From Planktotalea sp. (GTDB lineage Bacteria > Pseudomonadota > Alphaproteobacteria > Rhodobacterales > Rhodobacteraceae), in the NCBI RefSeq assembly GCF_018607995.1, contig NZ_JABBAL010000015.1:73078-137077 (forward strand): DNA of 64,000 bases. Reading direction: 5' to 3'. Under the pieces are notes generated by a model. It saw only the letters and a program-made list of their open reading frames with translations, was not told the origin of the DNA and did no database searches. The position numbers and the translations under genes were made by a program. Below are positions 1 through 8,073 of this stretch, piece after piece. Each line of letters opens with the position of its first letter. Position 1 is the first letter of the stretch.

Positions 1-545
1 TGCGGTAGCATTGCGCGTGCTTCCGGCGCACCATATTCTGTGTCTGTGTCTGTGTCTGTGTCTGTGTCTGTGTCTGTGTTGTGGGTGAAATGCTCTGCTA
101 GTCTCAAGATTTGTGCGCGACCACGCTGTGGCGGAAGGTCAGTGCCCGATAGGCCGACGCGTTCACCGCCTTTGATCAACAGGATGGACGCGGTTAAAGC
201 GATCAAGCGCGCACGATCGAATTTCTTGGGCAGCGCATCCGCACTTTTGAACTGCATCGATGCAGAAGCATCAACCCAAAGCATCACGCTTTTTGCCACC
301 TGCCATTCGCGTTCGCGCACAAATTCAGCGTCCGAGCGCGCGGAGCGGCGCCAGTCAATCATCCGACGGCTATCGCCTGTTTGAACAAGGCGGTACTGCC
401 AGAAATCATCACCCATTCCTGCGCGTCTGCGCCCGTGTTCGCCCAGCAGAACCGTGCCTGCCAACTGCTCTGCACGTGCCAAAAAGTGCGGCAGATGAGA
501 GGCTTCCGCCTCTGCAGTCAAACGAAGGGCGCGGGCGTCTGTCAC
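1..545 (-). CDS. DUF58 domain protein (3' end outside window)
   Basis: DUF58 proteins partner MoxR ATPases; they carry a von Willebrand A-like fold and are thought to be chaperone or envelope-assembly partners. The reverse-strand reading frame begins with GTG at 545, whose GTGA overlaps the TGA stop of the upstream moxR gene, so the two are translationally coupled. The protein shows the family core DSRRMIDWRRSAR followed by an MIDAS-like stretch (WVDASASM). About 181 codons are visible before the window edge. An odd feature is a run of six Thr-Asp dipeptides near the cut end, encoded by seven hexanucleotide repeats at 37-78. No start codon other than the GTG fits the coupled position. Confidence 0.85.
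   Translation of the reverse strand, partial: MTDARALRLTAEAEASHLPHFLARAEQLAGTVLLGEHGRRRAGMGDDFWQYRLVQTGDSRRMIDWRRSARSDAEFVREREWQVAKSVMLWVDASASMQFKSADALPKKFDRARLIALTASILLIKGGERVGLSGTDLPPQRGRAQILRLAEHFTHNTDTDTDTDTDTDTEYGAPEARAMLP
37..78. repeat. Hexanucleotide tandem repeat (7 copies of tctgtg)
   Basis: Seven perfect head-to-tail copies of tctgtg lie inside the DUF58 gene. On the coding strand they read as ACA GAC units, giving alternating Thr and Asp residues. Since the unit is six bases, copy-number change would lengthen or shorten the protein without shifting the frame. Confidence 0.95.
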
Positions 546-1552
546 GCGGCGCTTGCCTGTGAACCAGTGATCTGGCTGGCCGTTTTACGGATAAGATCCG
601 CAAGGCTGTCACCCCGTGCACGCGCCGCGAAATTCAATGCCATGCGATGCCCCAAAACAGGTTCCGCCATATCGATCACATCCTCGGGCGAGGGGGCGAG
701 ACGACCATCCAGCAACGCTTTGGCGCGCACAGTCAGCATCAGCGCCTGCGCTGCTCGAGGCCCGGGCCCCCAAGCAACGTTGTCTTTCACGTGTGCACTC
801 GCATCTGGTTCGTCAGGACGAAAGGCACGCACAAGATCGAGGATCATCTCAACCACACTATCTCCGACAGGCATGCGGCGCAGTACGGTTTGTGCCGCCA
901 GCAATTCGCCGGTGGTAAAGACTGCGTGCGCCTCGTCCTCCATAACACCGGTGGTTGCGATCAGGATATCGCGCTCGGTTTGGCGATCAGGATAGGGGAC
1001 ATTGATCTGCACAAGAAAGCGGTCAAGCTGCGCTTCGGGGAGCGGGTATGTGCCTTCCTGCTCGATCGGGTTTTGTGTGGCGAGCACGTGAAACGGTGCT
1101 TCAAGCGCGCGATCTTCACCCGCAACAGAGACCATTTTTTCCTGCATTGCTTGCAACAGCGCAGATTGCGTGCGTGGCGAGGCACGGTTGATTTCATCCG
1201 CCATCAATAGCTGGCAAAAAATTGGTCCTTCGATGAATTTGAAGGCGCGGCTTCCGTCATTACCGGTTTCTAGAACCTCGGAACCTAGAATATCCGCAGG
1301 CATCAAATCTGGCGTAAATTGAACGCGATTGCCATCCAGACCCATCACAGTTGAAAGCGTCTCTACGAGGCGTGTTTTGCCTAGGCCAGGAAGACCAATC
1401 AGCAAAGCGTGACCACCGCACAAAAGCGCAGAGAGTGTCAGATCAACGACCCGCTCTTGCCCGATGAAGCGCTTGGTGATTGATTCCTTTGCTTCTGCCA
1501 GACGTGCTCCCAGCGTTTCGATGTCGGTGACTAAATCTTCTGCGCTGGACAT
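542..1552 (-). CDS. moxR: MoxR family AAA+ ATPase
   Basis: This 336-residue AAA+ ATPase belongs to the MoxR family, which couples ATP hydrolysis to maturation of VWA-domain partners. Walker A is GLPGLGKT at about residues 53-60, Walker B is LLMADE ending near residue 120, and the arginine-finger region follows (INRASPRTQ), then the typical ATQNPIEQEGTYPLPEAQ stretch. The length is usual for the family. It is the first gene of a reverse operon with the DUF58 gene, overlapping it by 4 bp, and is divergent from the DUF1285 gene with 68 bp between them. Function in the cell is inferred from the family only. Confidence 0.93.
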   Translation of the reverse strand: MSSAEDLVTDIETLGARLAEAKESITKRFIGQERVVDLTLSALLCGGHALLIGLPGLGKTRLVETLSTVMGLDGNRVQFTPDLMPADILGSEVLETGNDGSRAFKFIEGPIFCQLLMADEINRASPRTQSALLQAMQEKMVSVAGEDRALEAPFHVLATQNPIEQEGTYPLPEAQLDRFLVQINVPYPDRQTERDILIATTGVMEDEAHAVFTTGELLAAQTVLRRMPVGDSVVEMILDLVRAFRPDEPDASAHVKDNVAWGPGPRAAQALMLTVRAKALLDGRLAPSPEDVIDMAEPVLGHRMALNFAARARGDSLADLIRKTASQITGSQASAA

Positions 1553-1620
1553 GACAACTCTCCCTTGAACTCTAGTTGTGATGCTATGAGACTAGGCCCC
1601 TAAGGACAAATAGCAAAACT

Positions 1621-2190
1621 ATGGTTGGACAAAATACCGTGACACCTGACGCTGTGGGAATCGCTGCTTCTGCCAAGGCCGCTGCCAAAGGGGGTGGCTT
1701 GCCCCCTGTTCATTTGTGGAACCCACCGTTTTGTGGCGATCTGGACATGCAGATTAAACGCGATGGCACATGGTTTTACATGGGCACGCCGATCGGCAGG
1801 TTTGAGCTGGTGAAGCTGTTTTCATCAATTTTGAAGCTAGAAGACGGAAAGTATTTTCTAGTCACACCGGTCGAGAAAGTCGGGATCACCGTCGAAGACG
1901 CGCCTTTCGTAGCTGTAGATTTCGATCTGGCCGATGGTGTTTTGACGTTTGAAACCCATGTGGGCGATTTTGTTGGAGCGGGGGCAGAACATCTAATCCG
2001 CGTTGTGCGTGATGCTGAGACTGGCGAGCCGTCGCCCTATGTTATGGTGCGTGCAGGGTTGGAAGCGTTGATTGATCGTAAAAGTTTCTATCGTCTGGTT
2101 GATATTGGCGCGCATCACGAAGGGTGGTTTGGGGTTTGGTCTGGCGGTGTGTTCTTTCAGATTATTCCGTCGCGTGAGCTTGAGGGTTAA
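1621..2190 (+). CDS. DUF1285 domain protein
   Basis: A 189-residue cytosolic protein without signal peptide or membrane segment. It matches what I know of DUF1285, a family found widely in alphaproteobacteria: an early LWNPPFCGDLDMQI segment, the WFYMGTPIGR stretch and the C-terminal region with VKVGITVEDAPF-like sequence are typical (here EKVGITVEDAPF). The biochemical role is unknown. It is divergent from moxR, an arrangement I recall from related genomes, which suggests a shared regulatory region at 1553-1620. A gene-end repeat begins directly after its stop codon. Confidence 0.85.
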   Translation: MVGQNTVTPDAVGIAASAKAAAKGGGLPPVHLWNPPFCGDLDMQIKRDGTWFYMGTPIGRFELVKLFSSILKLEDGKYFLVTPVEKVGITVEDAPFVAVDFDLADGVLTFETHVGDFVGAGAEHLIRVVRDAETGEPSPYVMVRAGLEALIDRKSFYRLVDIGAHHEGWFGVWSGGVFFQIIPSRELEG

Positions 2191-2227
2191 GGAGCCTCCG
2201 GCGGAAGTTTATTTGGAAAGATGAAGA
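2191..2227 (+). repeat. Roseobacter-type gene-end repeat, copy 1
   Basis: Directly after the DUF1285 stop comes a GC-rich motif (cctccggcgg) followed by agtttatttgg and aaagatgaag. Similar elements occur at 21786-21841 and 36819-36856, each just downstream of a gene in the same orientation. I recall this class of element as common at gene ends in roseobacters; it may help terminate transcription. Confidence 0.6.
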
Positions 2228-2236
2228 GCAGCGTGC

Positions 2237-2590
2237 TTAACCTTTCGTTGCGTCCCAGTCTTTGAGAAATAGTTTGAGGGCCGCTGCGTGCCAGGTAGAG
2301 CGCAAGCGCGCCTCTACCCATCCTTCGTCAATGCGGCCTGCTGCGACCAAAATCAAGTTTTGGGCTTCATAGTGTTTGTGGTGGATGAAGGTGTCAGGGT
2401 CTGCTGTGCGCAGCATCTCGCGCTCGTCTTTGGCGTATTTAAACAGGGCTGAGTCGACATAGGGGCTCCACCAGACCCAAAGTTTCCCATGCGCTTTCAG
2501 GACCCCATTGTACCAGCTTTTAGCCTGCTCCACCTTGGGTGAACCAAGCGAAAGTGCGAAGGCCTTCATCTGGCGCCAGTCACTGATCAT
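2237..2590 (-). CDS. MmcQ/YjbR family protein
   Basis: A 117-residue protein of the MmcQ/YjbR (CyaY-like fold) family, proposed to bind DNA, without known activity. Recognisable parts are the N-terminal DWRQMKAFALSLG helix, the WVWWSPYVDSALFK strand region and the C-terminal WVEARLRSTW segment, usual for the family. The ATG at 2590 is chosen because it overlaps the TAA stop of polA by one base (TAATG), which implies termination-reinitiation coupling; a longer start 18 bp upstream would lie inside polA. It is therefore co-transcribed with DNA polymerase I. Confidence 0.82.
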   Translation of the reverse strand: MISDWRQMKAFALSLGSPKVEQAKSWYNGVLKAHGKLWVWWSPYVDSALFKYAKDEREMLRTADPDTFIHHKHYEAQNLILVAAGRIDEGWVEARLRSTWHAAALKLFLKDWDATKG

Positions 2591-5388
2591 TAGTGCGCCT
2601 CTGCCCAATTCGCGCCTTGGCCTGCATCTACGATCAGCGGCACGTCGAGTTTGACGACAGGATCAGCGGCGTTTTCCATGATGTCTTTGGCTGTTTTAAT
2701 CAGTTGATCGACGCCATCTTTTTCCACTTCGAACAATAATTCATCGTGCACTTGCAACAACATTTTCGCGGGCTGGTCTTTAATCGCTTCTGGCATACGG
2801 ATCATTGCGCGGCGGATGATGTCAGCGGCTGTACCCTGAATTGGCGCGTTGATTGCGGCGCGTTTGGCGAAGCCTGCGTGTGGACCTTTGGCGTTGATAT
2901 TGGGTGTATGGATCACGCGGCCAAAGAGGGTTTCGACGCGGTCATTGGCTTTTGCGAAGGCGGTCGTGTCATTCATATACTCTTTGATACCCGGGAAGCG
3001 CTCGAAATAGCGATCAATGAAGCCTTGCGCTTCTGACCTTGGGATACGCAGATTGCGCGCAAGTCCGAAGCCGGAGATGCCGTAGATCACACCAAAGTTG
3101 ATTGCCTTGGCTTGGCGGCGCACGTCTGCGGTCATTTCATCCAATGGGACATCGAACATTTCAGACGCGGTCATGGCGTGGATGTCATGGCCATCGCGGA
3201 ACGCCTGTTTCAGGCTGTCTATGCCCGCCACATGGGCGAGGATGCGCAGTTCGATCTGGGAATAATCGAGAGCAACCAGAATTTTGCCCTCTTCTGCAAT
3301 AAACGCTTCGCGAATGCGGCGGCCTTCCTCGGAGCGGATCGGGATGTTTTGCAGGTTTGGATCGGTCGAGGCAAGGCGACCCGTGCTCGCGCCTGCGATA
3401 GAATAGCTGGTGTGAACGCGGCCCGTGTAGGGGTTGATGTGATCTTGCAGCGCGTCCGTATAGGTCGATTTCAACTTACTGAGTTGACGCCAGTCCAAAA
3501 TGCGGCGCGGCATTTCATGTTCCGTCGCAAGGTCTTCGAGAATGTCAGCGCCAGTCGAATACTTGCCGTTTTTACCCTTTTTACCGCCTTCTAAGCCCAT
3601 CTCGTCAAAAAGAATTTCACCGACTTGAGCAGGGCTTCCCACATTGAACGAGTGACCCGCCATTTCGTGGATCTCCGCCTCCAGCCCGGCCATTTTTTGT
3701 GCAAAAGCGTTCGACATCCGGCTTAGAACGTCACGGTCTACTTTGATGCCATACCGCTCCATTTGGGCCAGAACGGGAACCAAAGGTCGTTCCATCGTCT
3801 CGTACACGCGGGTCGTGTGAGTGCTGTGAAGCGTGGGTTTGAGGTGCTGCCACAGACGCAACGTGATATCTGCATCCTCTGCCGCGTAAGGCGTGGCTTG
3901 ATCAATTGGCACGCGGTCAAAAGTGGTAGCGGACTTGCCCGTGCCCAACAGTGGTTTGATTGGGATCGGCGTATGGCCGAGATAGCGCTCAGACAAGGCA
4001 TCCATGCCATGATTGTGCAGGCCTGCGTGTTGAGCGTATGAAATCAGCATCGTGTCATCAATCGGCGCAATCTCGATCCCGTAACGCGCGAAAATTTTGG
4101 CGTCATACTTCATGTTCTGGCCGATTTTCATTACCGACGGGTCTTCGAGAAGCGGTTTTAAGGCGGCAACAGCGGTCTCCAGATCGATTTGACCATCTGC
4201 CAAGTCATCAGAGCCGAAGAGATCATCCGTGCCCGCATCTTTGTGCGTTAGAGGAATGTAGCAGGCCTTGCCCGCCTCGCTGCACATCGAGATGCCAACG
4301 AGGTCTGCGATCATGTCGTTGAGCCCCGTGGTTTCCGTATCGACGGCCACATAGCCGCGCGCGTAAGCGGCGTCGATCCATGTTTGAAACGCAGCCATAT
4401 CGCGCACGCACTCATATTTTTCCGCATCAAAAGGCGCGGCTTTGGGCGCATCAAGTGAGCCTGTTTTGATCGGCGCTTCTGCGATCTCTGGCATGGGCGC
4501 GTCGAGCGCCTCGGATATCCGCTTGGTCAATGTGCGGAATTCCATTTGAGCAAGAAATTCAAGAAGTTCGTCCGCAATCGGGTCACGCACTTCGAGGTCA
4601 TCAAGCGTGAAATCCAGCGTCATGTTTCGGTCTAAAGTCACAAGGCGTTTGCTAAGCTCGATCTGCGCGCGGTGATCGATCAACGTTTGGCGGCGCTTGG
4701 GCTGTTTGATCTCTTCTGCGCGATCCAGCAACTCTTCCAAAGTGCCATACTCATTGATCAACAAAGCGGCGGTTTTGATGCCAATGCCGGGTGCCCCGGG
4801 GACGTTGTCGACGCTATCGCCTGCTAGTGCTTGCACATCCACGACGCCTTCAGGGAAGACGCCGAATTTCTCAAATACGCCATTGCGGTCGATCCGGCGT
4901 TGCTTCATGGCGTCATACATTTCGACGCCGTCACCGACGAGCTGCATCATGTCTTTGTCCGACGAAATAATCGTGCAGCGCCCACCTGCTTCACGTGCTT
5001 GGCGCGCAAGGGTGGCGATGATGTCGTCGGCCTCAAAGCCCTCGATTTCTTCGCAAGCGATGTTGAACGCTTTGGTCGCGGCGCGTGTGAGGGGCATCTG
5101 TGGGCGCAAATCTTCGGGCATCGCGTCGCGGTTGGCTTTATACTGGTTATACATATCATTGCGAAATGTGTGACTGCCCTTGTCGAAAATGACGGCCACA
5201 TGGGTCACGTCACTGCCAGCATTTTCCTCAACATAGCGTTGGAGCATGTTGCAAAAACCTGCGACGGCACCAATCGGCAAACCATCGGACTTACGCGTCA
5301 AAGGAGGCAGCGCGTGATAGGCGCGAAAGATAAAGGCGGAGCCATCAATCAGATGCAGATGGCATCCTTTGTCGAAAGTCGTGCTCAT
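2590..5388 (-). CDS. polA: DNA polymerase I
   Basis: A 932-residue DNA polymerase I that fills gaps and removes RNA primers during replication and repair. All three domains are seen: an N-terminal 5'-3' nuclease (EGFEADDIIATLAR, GDSVDNVPGAPGIG), a proofreading exonuclease with intact acidic residues (VAVDTETTGLND), and the polymerase with motif A DYSQIELRILAH, motif B AKAINFGVIYGIS and motif C QVHDELLFEV. The start at 5388 (MSTTFDKG) is preferred over an ATG 39 bp upstream because family members begin shortly before the LHLIDGSAF segment. The downstream MmcQ-like gene is translationally coupled to it. Confidence 0.97.
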   Translation of the reverse strand: MSTTFDKGCHLHLIDGSAFIFRAYHALPPLTRKSDGLPIGAVAGFCNMLQRYVEENAGSDVTHVAVIFDKGSHTFRNDMYNQYKANRDAMPEDLRPQMPLTRAATKAFNIACEEIEGFEADDIIATLARQAREAGGRCTIISSDKDMMQLVGDGVEMYDAMKQRRIDRNGVFEKFGVFPEGVVDVQALAGDSVDNVPGAPGIGIKTAALLINEYGTLEELLDRAEEIKQPKRRQTLIDHRAQIELSKRLVTLDRNMTLDFTLDDLEVRDPIADELLEFLAQMEFRTLTKRISEALDAPMPEIAEAPIKTGSLDAPKAAPFDAEKYECVRDMAAFQTWIDAAYARGYVAVDTETTGLNDMIADLVGISMCSEAGKACYIPLTHKDAGTDDLFGSDDLADGQIDLETAVAALKPLLEDPSVMKIGQNMKYDAKIFARYGIEIAPIDDTMLISYAQHAGLHNHGMDALSERYLGHTPIPIKPLLGTGKSATTFDRVPIDQATPYAAEDADITLRLWQHLKPTLHSTHTTRVYETMERPLVPVLAQMERYGIKVDRDVLSRMSNAFAQKMAGLEAEIHEMAGHSFNVGSPAQVGEILFDEMGLEGGKKGKNGKYSTGADILEDLATEHEMPRRILDWRQLSKLKSTYTDALQDHINPYTGRVHTSYSIAGASTGRLASTDPNLQNIPIRSEEGRRIREAFIAEEGKILVALDYSQIELRILAHVAGIDSLKQAFRDGHDIHAMTASEMFDVPLDEMTADVRRQAKAINFGVIYGISGFGLARNLRIPRSEAQGFIDRYFERFPGIKEYMNDTTAFAKANDRVETLFGRVIHTPNINAKGPHAGFAKRAAINAPIQGTAADIIRRAMIRMPEAIKDQPAKMLLQVHDELLFEVEKDGVDQLIKTAKDIMENAADPVVKLDVPLIVDAGQGANWAEAH

Positions 5389-5460
5389 GTGAAAATGCCC
5401 CCAAAGCGGTTTGCGCGTTGGAGGCATACTAGACGTGTCAGGCAGGGCTATGCCAGTGCG

Positions 5461-6012
5461 TTATACACTGTGATCCACGCCAACCAATGAAATATCGCCA
5501 ACTTCCAAAGTTCCAGCCGCGTCACGGATATCTGCGACCCACACACAATCCAGATGAATCAGGGAATGACCGTTGGCTTCGAAGATCGTGACAACTGGTG
5601 CGGGAGCACTGTTATCGTATTCGATGACCAGCGCATCTTCGCCGGAAACAAAATCATTGCCGTCATTACCATTGAGCGATTCGGCCATGCTACCGCCAAG
5701 AATGCTATCATCACCACTGCCACTAGAAATGGTGTCGCTGCCATCACCGCCATCAAGTGTATCGTCGTCAGCGTGTCCGAGCATCATGTCGTTACCATTG
5801 GTGCCGTTGATAAAATCGTCCAAGGAAACACTAGTCAATGGATCGCCATCAGCGCCATAATACGGCGCTGTTGCTTCCTCGTCAGCCTTAGTTGCTTCTG
5901 CGGCAAGCAACGCGTCTGCCTCTGCAGAGTTGTCGTCATCGGAGCCTAAATCTTCACCAAAAAGAAAGCTAACCCCCAGTGCCGCGGGGATCAAAATCAA
6001 TAAAATTTCCAA
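5461..6012 (-). CDS. RTX-like calcium-binding repeat protein
   Basis: A 183-residue acidic protein. The N-terminus (MEILLILIPAALGVSFLFG) is a hydrophobic segment that should serve as membrane anchor or signal. The middle holds several degenerate glycine/aspartate nonapeptides of the hemolysin-type calcium-binding class, such as GGDGSDTIS and GSGDDSILG. There is no protease, lipase or adhesin domain. Similar short single-anchor RTX-repeat proteins are frequent in roseobacters, without known function. It is transcribed alone, between the zinc-finger gene and polA on the same strand. Confidence 0.75.
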   Translation of the reverse strand: MEILLILIPAALGVSFLFGEDLGSDDDNSAEADALLAAEATKADEEATAPYYGADGDPLTSVSLDDFINGTNGNDMMLGHADDDTLDGGDGSDTISSGSGDDSILGGSMAESLNGNDGNDFVSGEDALVIEYDNSAPAPVVTIFEANGHSLIHLDCVWVADIRDAAGTLEVGDISLVGVDHSV

Positions 6013-6110
6013 AGGTCACCAATAACTCACTAACGAAAAGATGCACCTGCAATATGTCAATAATTTGAGTTAAGTGAGTTCAAACGCGGTCAACCAGCGC
6101 GAAAAGGCGG

Positions 6111-6290
6111 CTAGACCTTACCTTCGAAATCTTTGTGAACGAGTTTAGCGTCACAATAGGGGCATTCTACCCAACCATGCTCACCTGGGATTTGCAGCCA
6201 AACGCGAGGATGGCCCAAAGCCCCTTCGCCACCGTCACATGCCACACGAAAACTGTCTACGATCTTTGTTTCAGGTGCAGGCGTTGTCAT
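6111..6290 (-). CDS. Zinc-finger domain protein (zf-CHCC, NDUFS6-like)
   Basis: A 59-codon gene running from ATG at 6290 to TAG at 6111. The encoded peptide has the spacing C-x8-H-x16-C-x2-C ([10 protein letters not shown] ... CPYC), which is the zf-CHCC signature shared with the mitochondrial complex I subunit NDUFS6. In alphaproteobacteria these 55-70 residue proteins are conserved and are regarded as counterparts of that subunit, probably binding zinc. It is divergent from the ABC ATPase gene with 54 bp between starts. The length is normal for the family, so it is not a fragment. Confidence 0.85.
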   Translation of the reverse strand: MTTPAPETKIVDSFRVACDGGEGALGHPRVWLQIPGEHGWVECPYCDAKLVHKDFEGKV

Positions 6291-6344
6291 CGGATGTGTT
6301 CCCTTTTTTGGGTGGTCGCGGTACAGGCGTTATGATCCACCCGA

Positions 6345-7304
6345 GTGAAATCGGCAAGAGTGAGTAAGCAGCCTGTGATACAAGACGCCATTCAAATTCA
6401 GAATCTCTGCAAAACCTATGCAGGCAGCAAAGGTGCCCCGACTAAAGATGCGCTTAAAGGGATTGATCTGTGCATCCCAAAGGGCTCAATCTTTGGTTTG
6501 CTCGGGCCCAATGGTGCTGGAAAATCAACCTTGATCAATATCCTTGCGGGCTTGGTGTTGAAAACATCTGGCAAAGTGTCGATCTGGGGGTTCGATCAGG
6601 ATGTGAACCCACGCCAATCGCGTGCCTCAATCGGGGTTATGCCGCAGGAATTGAACCTCGATCCATTCTTCTCACCGCGTGAAGCGCTTAATGTGCAGGC
6701 TGGGCTCTACGGTGTGCCAAAGGCTGAACGGCGCTCTGACGAAATCCTCGAGTTGGTTGGCTTGTCAGACAAGGCCAATGCCTATGCACGCACTTTGTCG
6801 GGCGGGATGCGACGCCGTTTGTTGCTTGGTAAAGCCCTGGTGCATCACCCACATATTCTGGTTCTCGATGAGCCGACGGCGGGTGTTGATATCGAGTTGC
6901 GTCAGATGCTTTGGGCCAATGTGCGCAAGTTGAATGAACAGGGCATGACGATTGTACTGACCACACATTACCTAGAAGAGGCCGAGGAAATGTGTGACGA
7001 GATCGCAATTATCAATCATGGCGAAGTCGTCGCACGCGACACCACTGCACATTTGCTCGGCAGTATTGACCAAAAGACTATGATCATTGAACCTGAAGGC
7101 AAGGCGATGAAGTTCGCGGTTACAAATGGCATTGACCTCGCGATTGATCCAAAAGGTGCGTTGCGTTTAACTTACCGCGCCAGCAAGACCAGCGCCGACG
7201 CTGTACTAGAAGCAGTGCGAAACGCTGGCGTGATCATTCGCGATGTGCGAACCGAACAGGCCGATCTTGAAGATGTGTTCCTGGAGCTCACGCGCAGCCG
7301 CTAG
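6345..7304 (+). CDS. ABC transporter ATP-binding protein (DrrA/YadG type)
   Basis: A 319-residue ABC ATPase with Walker A (GPNGAGKST), signature LSGGMRRRL, Walker B (LVLDEPTAGVD) and the TTHYLEEAEEM switch region. The family exports drugs, polysaccharides or unknown substrates together with an ABC-2 permease. No permease gene is adjacent on either side, so the partner must lie elsewhere or be lost. The start is uncertain: GTG at 6345 gives the longest frame and a second GTG lies at 6360; neither has a convincing ribosome-binding site. Its TAG stop overlaps the stop of the convergent gene within one CTAG. Confidence 0.88.
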   Translation: MKSARVSKQPVIQDAIQIQNLCKTYAGSKGAPTKDALKGIDLCIPKGSIFGLLGPNGAGKSTLINILAGLVLKTSGKVSIWGFDQDVNPRQSRASIGVMPQELNLDPFFSPREALNVQAGLYGVPKAERRSDEILELVGLSDKANAYARTLSGGMRRRLLLGKALVHHPHILVLDEPTAGVDIELRQMLWANVRKLNEQGMTIVLTTHYLEEAEEMCDEIAIINHGEVVARDTTAHLLGSIDQKTMIIEPEGKAMKFAVTNGIDLAIDPKGALRLTYRASKTSADAVLEAVRNAGVIIRDVRTEQADLEDVFLELTRSR

Positions 7305-7770
7305 GTTTGATGGGTCACGCGGGTGAGCCAACAGTTGTTTTTTGCTGATCTTATATCCACGAACGCAAGATCGCTGCGGGCCAAAAGCGCGCTCAGCTTA
7401 CTCGTGAAATTTTCTTTGGGAACGATAGCTCCTGTCCCGTACTTGATCCGTTGGTTACTTGTGTAAGCCTTGATCAAGTATTCGGGCGAGGCCTCTAGAA
7501 CCTGGGGGATTTCAGTCGCGCTTGGGGCGCTGCAATCAGACTGACAGATAAAGATTGGGCCAGTTTCCGCATAGGGTTGCAGGATGCTAAACGGTCGGTG
7601 CGCCACCACGAGGAAGCCTTCACCTTCTGGAACGATGTTCAGACAATGGCCGCAAGGTACACCTGTCCCGCTAGAGACTCCTTGCTCAGGTGCGTTCCCA
7701 TAAGCATCAAGCGCCCCCGCGCGGTAGGCGTTGGCTGTTTTCTGGTCATTCCTGAGAAAATATAGGTCAT
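7301..7770 (-). pseudogene. DUF1203 domain protein, frameshifted near the 5' end
   Basis: The readable part from about 7755 down to 7301 contains the DUF1203 pattern (ANAYRAGALDAYGNAPE, GVPCGHCLNIVPEGEGF, PYAETGPIF). No start codon is available in that frame. An ATG at 7770, with a strong ribosome-binding site (aaaggagtg), lies in another frame and reads MTYIF before diverging. One additional T in the run of four T on the coding strand would join the two into one complete gene. It is either a real one-base deletion or a homopolymer sequencing error; programmed slippage is less likely. Function of DUF1203 is unknown. Confidence 0.72.
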
Positions 7771-7795
7771 GGTCACTCCTTTGATTGGCTTTGGA

Positions 7796-8073
7796 ATGAC
7801 GGAAATAAATAATTCTCTCGACCCGTTTTATGCGCGATCAGTCAGAGTAAAGATAAGCACTGTGAAAGAGGCAACGCAGATTTATTTGCGCTTTGATCCA
7901 ACAGATGATGGGAACACAAGTATCACCCTTGTGCACTCTGGTTGGGACGCTTTAGGGAAAGTGCCGTAGAAACTTGTGAAGGCTACAACTCTGGCTGGAA
8001 CACGATGCTACGACAGAATTTCGCGGGCTTAGAGCCAGTGCAAAAGGAAGCGTTTTACTCTTTAGTTCTCTAA
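7796..8073 (+). pseudogene. SRPBCC (AHSA1-like) remnant with internal deletion and frameshift
   Basis: The ATG at 7796 opens a frame that reads MTEINNSLDPFYARSVRVK, the usual beginning of an AHSA1-type SRPBCC protein, but it jumps after about 26 residues to a segment that belongs near the end of the family (IYLRFDPTDDGNTSITLVHS, GWDAL). Roughly the central half, including the strand-rich cavity region, is absent. The frame then hits TAG at 7967-7969 while the expected C-terminus (CEGYNSGW, LRQNFAGLE) continues in another frame to TAA at 8071-8073. It is a broken gene with two lesions, convergent with adenosine kinase. Confidence 0.68.

Noticed and set aside
4831-5490. A 219-codon forward frame
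   Set aside because: Antisense to polA, with no recognisable motif and unusual composition.
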